Below, one piece after another: positions 61,496-64,000 of a stretch of 64,000 nucleotides of DNA. Origin of the DNA: a bacterium (GTDB taxonomy: Bacteria; UBP14; UBA6098; 4484-93); assembly GCA_021158465.1 (NCBI GenBank), contig JAGGUN010000035.1, forward strand, positions 1-64,000, read 5' to 3'. The notes under the pieces were generated by a model that saw only the letters and a program-made list of their open reading frames with translations, was not told the DNA's origin and searched no databases. How positions within the stretch are numbered: position 1 is the stretch's first letter; each line of letters starts with the position of its first letter. The translations under genes were made by a program, and so were the position numbers.

Positions 61496-61523
61496 AATAT
61501 ATTGAAGACAGCTGTTTTGTCAA
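61496..61523 (-). promoter_or_regulatory. Promoter for tRNA-Val and the thrS-infC operon
   Basis: On the minus strand a consensus TTGACA (61518-61523) and TATATT (61496-61501) are 16 nt apart, placed about 18 bases before the tRNA 5' end. No other promoter is evident between the tRNA and thrS. Confidence 0.65.
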
Positions 61524-61618
61524 CAAAAAATTTTCCAACAGTGGGTAGGGATACTTGTTTCGTAGGTTTGGTTCTTGTGTCAGACTGGCAGTCACTATTC
61601 TTTTTGCCTATCCCGCTG

Positions 61619-64000
61619 TCAGGTTGAGACCTGCTCTTTATCTTTCCTTTTGAAACGCTCGAAGACAGAGTATAGAACAGGGATGAACAGCAGGGTCAGG
61701 AATGTCGATGTTATGAGTCCACCGATGACCGAGCGAGCGATTGGTGCGCGGAGTTCTGCTCCCTCGCCTATACCGGCTGCCATCGGTATCATTGCTATGA
61801 TGGTTGTGAGTGCCGTCATAAGGACAGGTCGTAGACGGCGTCTACCGCCTGTGATTATCGCTTCTCGGATGGGTAGCTTGTCCCGCCTGCGGAGGAGGTT
61901 TGTATAGTCAACGAGCAGGATTCCGTTGTTGACCACGATGCCGACCAGAAGCACTATTCCGATGATGGAAAGGACATTGAGCGATGTGCCTGTCCAGAAG
62001 AGCATCCAGAGAGCTCCTATGACAGCGAGCGGAATGGTGAACATTATTATGAACGGGTCCTTCAGTGACTCGAAGATGGAAGCCATAATCATATAGACGA
62101 GTGTGATGGCAGCGATGAATGCGATCCGGAGCCAGAAGAACGATTCTTTCTGGTCCTTTGCCTGACCGCCGACGCGGTAGTAGAACCCTTCTGGGAATTT
62201 GAGGCGCGCCAGTTCCTTCTCTATGTTAGAGACAACCTTTCCGAGGTCCTGTCCCTTGTGGTTGCAGGATACGGTGACCACACGGCTCTGTTCCTTCCGT
62301 TTTATGACCGTTGGGCTGGCGGTAACTGTAACATCGGCGATGTTTCCGAGCGATACCATTTTCCCTGCTAAGCTCTTTATTGGAAACCTTTTTACATCCT
62401 CGAGCGTCCTTCGGTCGGGTTCCTCCATCCTCAGGGAGATATCGTATTCGTTCCCGCCGATGCGGAGCTTGGAGATAGTGCTTCCTCTGGTATAGGTATA
62501 GACATCGGATGAGGCGATTGCAACAGGTAACCCGACAGCGCTCGATTTGTGTGGGTCTATATGGATAGAGTAGTTTGGCTTTGTCCCCTCAATACTGCTC
62601 GTTATGTCCACAGCTCCCGGCGTCCTGCGCATAATCGCCTCAACGGAGTCGGCAAGCTCTTTTGCGATATTCTGGTCAAACCCGTATATCTCCACTTCGA
62701 TACTTGAACCACCGAATGGTCCGCCTTGCATTATCCCTTCTTGGAAATAGATCTTGGCACCTGGGAAGTTGTCGAGGATAGGTCGAACGGCATTTTCAAT
62801 CTCTTTCTGGCTGCGTTTGCGCTTACTTGACGGGAGAAGTTTCACAGAGATATCTGCGATGTTATTGTCGGAGCCGACGCCGACCATTCCACCGCCACCG
62901 CTCTGGGAGTATATATTCATAGCCTCTGGGACACTTTCCTGTAGCTTAGGGAACAGCTCGTTGAGATAGCGGTTCGTCTCCTCTAAGCTCTTGCCCGGGG
63001 GAAGTTCCATTCGCATGCTTATAAGGCGAGTGTCCATTGATGGGGTAAATTCCGTTCCGATGAAGCGAAATGGAAAAACGAGCATAACACTTATCAAAAA
63101 TAGGAAGACGACGCCGATGGTGAAGGTTGTCCTGTGTGAGAGGCACCACTTAAGCCAGCGTGTGTAAGTTGTATCGATATAATCGAAGAACCGCTTGAAC
63201 ACTCCAAATAATCCCCTTCCGTTTCCAGTATTCACCTTGACAGGGATAACCCTCGCGGCGAGAAGCGGAATGAGTGCGAAGGCAACGAAAAGTGATGTAA
63301 TCAGGGATATTGTAACTGTTAGAGCCAGGTCGTGTGAGAGTATCCCGACAACACCGGGGATAAACATAACGGGCACGAATACGGAGAGGGTGGTTAGTGT
63401 CGATGCGACAACTGGTGATATTACCTCCTGCGTTCCGGTGAGAGCAGACTCTATTAGCTTTTTCCCGCCTTCCCTATGTCTGAAGATATTCTCCATAACG
63501 ACAATAGAGTTATCGACGAGCATTCCGACAGCGAGCGCAAGTCCGCCCATAGACATAAGGTTCATCGTTATGCCCATTCCGTTCATCACGATGAATGTTG
63601 CGATGACCGAAATCGGGATAGCAAGTCCGACAATAATGGTGCTGCGGAAGTTCCGCAGGAATATAAGAAGCACGAGAATTGCGAGCAGGAACCCCTCAAG
63701 CAGGCTGTTTAAGACATTCTTCAAAGCCTTCTCGATGTATTCGGACATATCTATAATTGTTGTAAGCTTAATACCGGGTGGTAATATTTTTTCAAGCTCC
63801 TTCATCTCCTTGCGAACCCTCCGGGCGACCTCAACGGTCACGGCATCGGATTCCTTGGCGATCTGTATAACCACACCAGGCTTCCCATCGACGAGTATAG
63901 AGGAAACCTCCTCCTTGAATGTGTCTAAAACTGTTGCCACATCCTTCAGCAGAACGGGCGTCCCATCCTGCAAGACACTGACGGTTGTATTCTTTATCTC
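61619..64000 (-). CDS. RND family efflux transporter permease (N-terminal part cut by window)
   Basis: The frame runs off the window end. A TTG at 63973 is not a real start, because upstream codons (EIKNTTVSV) continue the protein. About 794 residues are visible of a usual 1000-1050. Present are TM2-TM6 (LLAILVLLIFLRNFRSTIIV; LALAVGMLVDNSIVVMENIF), the second porter domain (GGMVGVGSDNNIADISV) and TM8-TM12 (IPLAVIGALWMLFWTG; GIVVNNGILLVDYTNLLRRR). The TM4 relay has Asp-Asn rather than the Asp-Asp of AcrB, and TM10 has Asn-Asn where AcrB has Lys. These variants are common in other RND branches. It is a proton-driven exporter; the substrate cannot be told. Adaptor and outer-membrane genes would be upstream, outside the window. 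Confidence 0.92.
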   Translation of the reverse strand, partial: EIKNTTVSVLQDGTPVLLKDVATVLDTFKEEVSSILVDGKPGVVIQIAKESDAVTVEVARRVRKEMKELEKILPPGIKLTTIIDMSEYIEKALKNVLNSLLEGFLLAILVLLIFLRNFRSTIIVGLAIPISVIATFIVMNGMGITMNLMSMGGLALAVGMLVDNSIVVMENIFRHREGGKKLIESALTGTQEVISPVVASTLTTLSVFVPVMFIPGVVGILSHDLALTVTISLITSLFVAFALIPLLAARVIPVKVNTGNGRGLFGVFKRFFDYIDTTYTRWLKWCLSHRTTFTIGVVFLFLISVMLVFPFRFIGTEFTPSMDTRLISMRMELPPGKSLEETNRYLNELFPKLQESVPEAMNIYSQSGGGGMVGVGSDNNIADISVKLLPSSKRKRSQKEIENAVRPILDNFPGAKIYFQEGIMQGGPFGGSSIEVEIYGFDQNIAKELADSVEAIMRRTPGAVDITSSIEGTKPNYSIHIDPHKSSAVGLPVAIASSDVYTYTRGSTISKLRIGGNEYDISLRMEEPDRRTLEDVKRFPIKSLAGKMVSLGNIADVTVTASPTVIKRKEQSRVVTVSCNHKGQDLGKVVSNIEKELARLKFPEGFYYRVGGQAKDQKESFFWLRIAFIAAITLVYMIMASIFESLKDPFIIMFTIPLAVIGALWMLFWTGTSLNVLSIIGIVLLVGIVVNNGILLVDYTNLLRRRDKLPIREAIITGGRRRLRPVLMTALTTIIAMIPMAAGIGEGAELRAPIARSVIGGLITSTFLTLLFIPVLYSVFERFKRKDKEQVST

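Overview
The window looks like a chromosomal segment of an uncultured, FCB-type bacterium, in the style of candidate lineages such as WOR-3/TA06/Stahlbacteria. This placement is inferred from protein style, not from a marker-gene tree. The main clue is seven large secreted proteins that end in an 'NPFN'-type C-terminal sorting tail (Por_Secre_tail/FlgD-Ig-like) closing on Lys or Arg, next to ordinary bacterial housekeeping genes. Base composition is near 50% GC, and ATA and AGG codons are common. Coding density is very high: no gap between genes exceeds about 150 bases. No insertion sequence, prophage, CRISPR array or rRNA was seen. Promoters resemble sigma-70 sites, with a TTGA.. box and a TATAAT-like box usually 16-17 nt apart.

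Layout. 1-5815 (+): two modular secreted proteins, the first cut by the window edge. 5937-12413 (+): ppdK, an M42 aminopeptidase, tldD and pmbA, tightly packed. 12420-26935 (-): a run read from pilB through pilT, pilC and a PilS-like kinase into a 2710-residue Ig-repeat surface protein and then coaE. 27018-33557 (-): a modular secreted protein, a UPF0173 metallo-hydrolase, metG and an MXAN_6640-like secreted metalloprotease. 33691-35870 (-): threonine dehydrogenase and kbl, ending at a clear terminator. 36020-36490 (+): a small lipoprotein. 36513-43005 (-): methyltransferase, glycosyltransferase and a gingipain-like C25 protease, joined by two ATGA overlaps. 43116-50610 (+): a thioredoxin-like secreted protein, then a surface-polysaccharide set (TPR protein, Wza-like, Wzz-like, Gfo/Idh oxidoreductase, hexapeptide acyltransferase). 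50607-54785 (-): gcvH, gcvPA, a lipoprotein, gcvPB and a ComEA-like protein. 54880-61477 (-): tRNA-Val, thrS, infC, rpmI, rplT, pheS, pheT. 61619-64000 (-): an RND efflux pump, cut by the window end.

How the parts fit. Threonine dehydrogenase and Kbl yield glycine, and the P and H proteins of glycine cleavage can consume it, although gcvT and lpd are not here. M42, TldD and PmbA suggest peptide turnover, with PPDK at the pyruvate/PEP node. The cell-surface theme dominates: tailed cargo proteins, type IV pilus motors, polysaccharide export, and sugar-modifying enzymes that could make an anchor for the tails (inference).

The strongest sequence-level surprise is in the thrS-infC operon. Conserved coding sequence extends upstream of any usable ATG/GTG/TTG in both genes, and each has a strong ribosome binding site placed for a non-AUG start: AUU for thrS, AUC (or AUA) for infC. 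Such codons are the known target of IF3 discrimination, so the operon may be under IF3 feedback at two genes.
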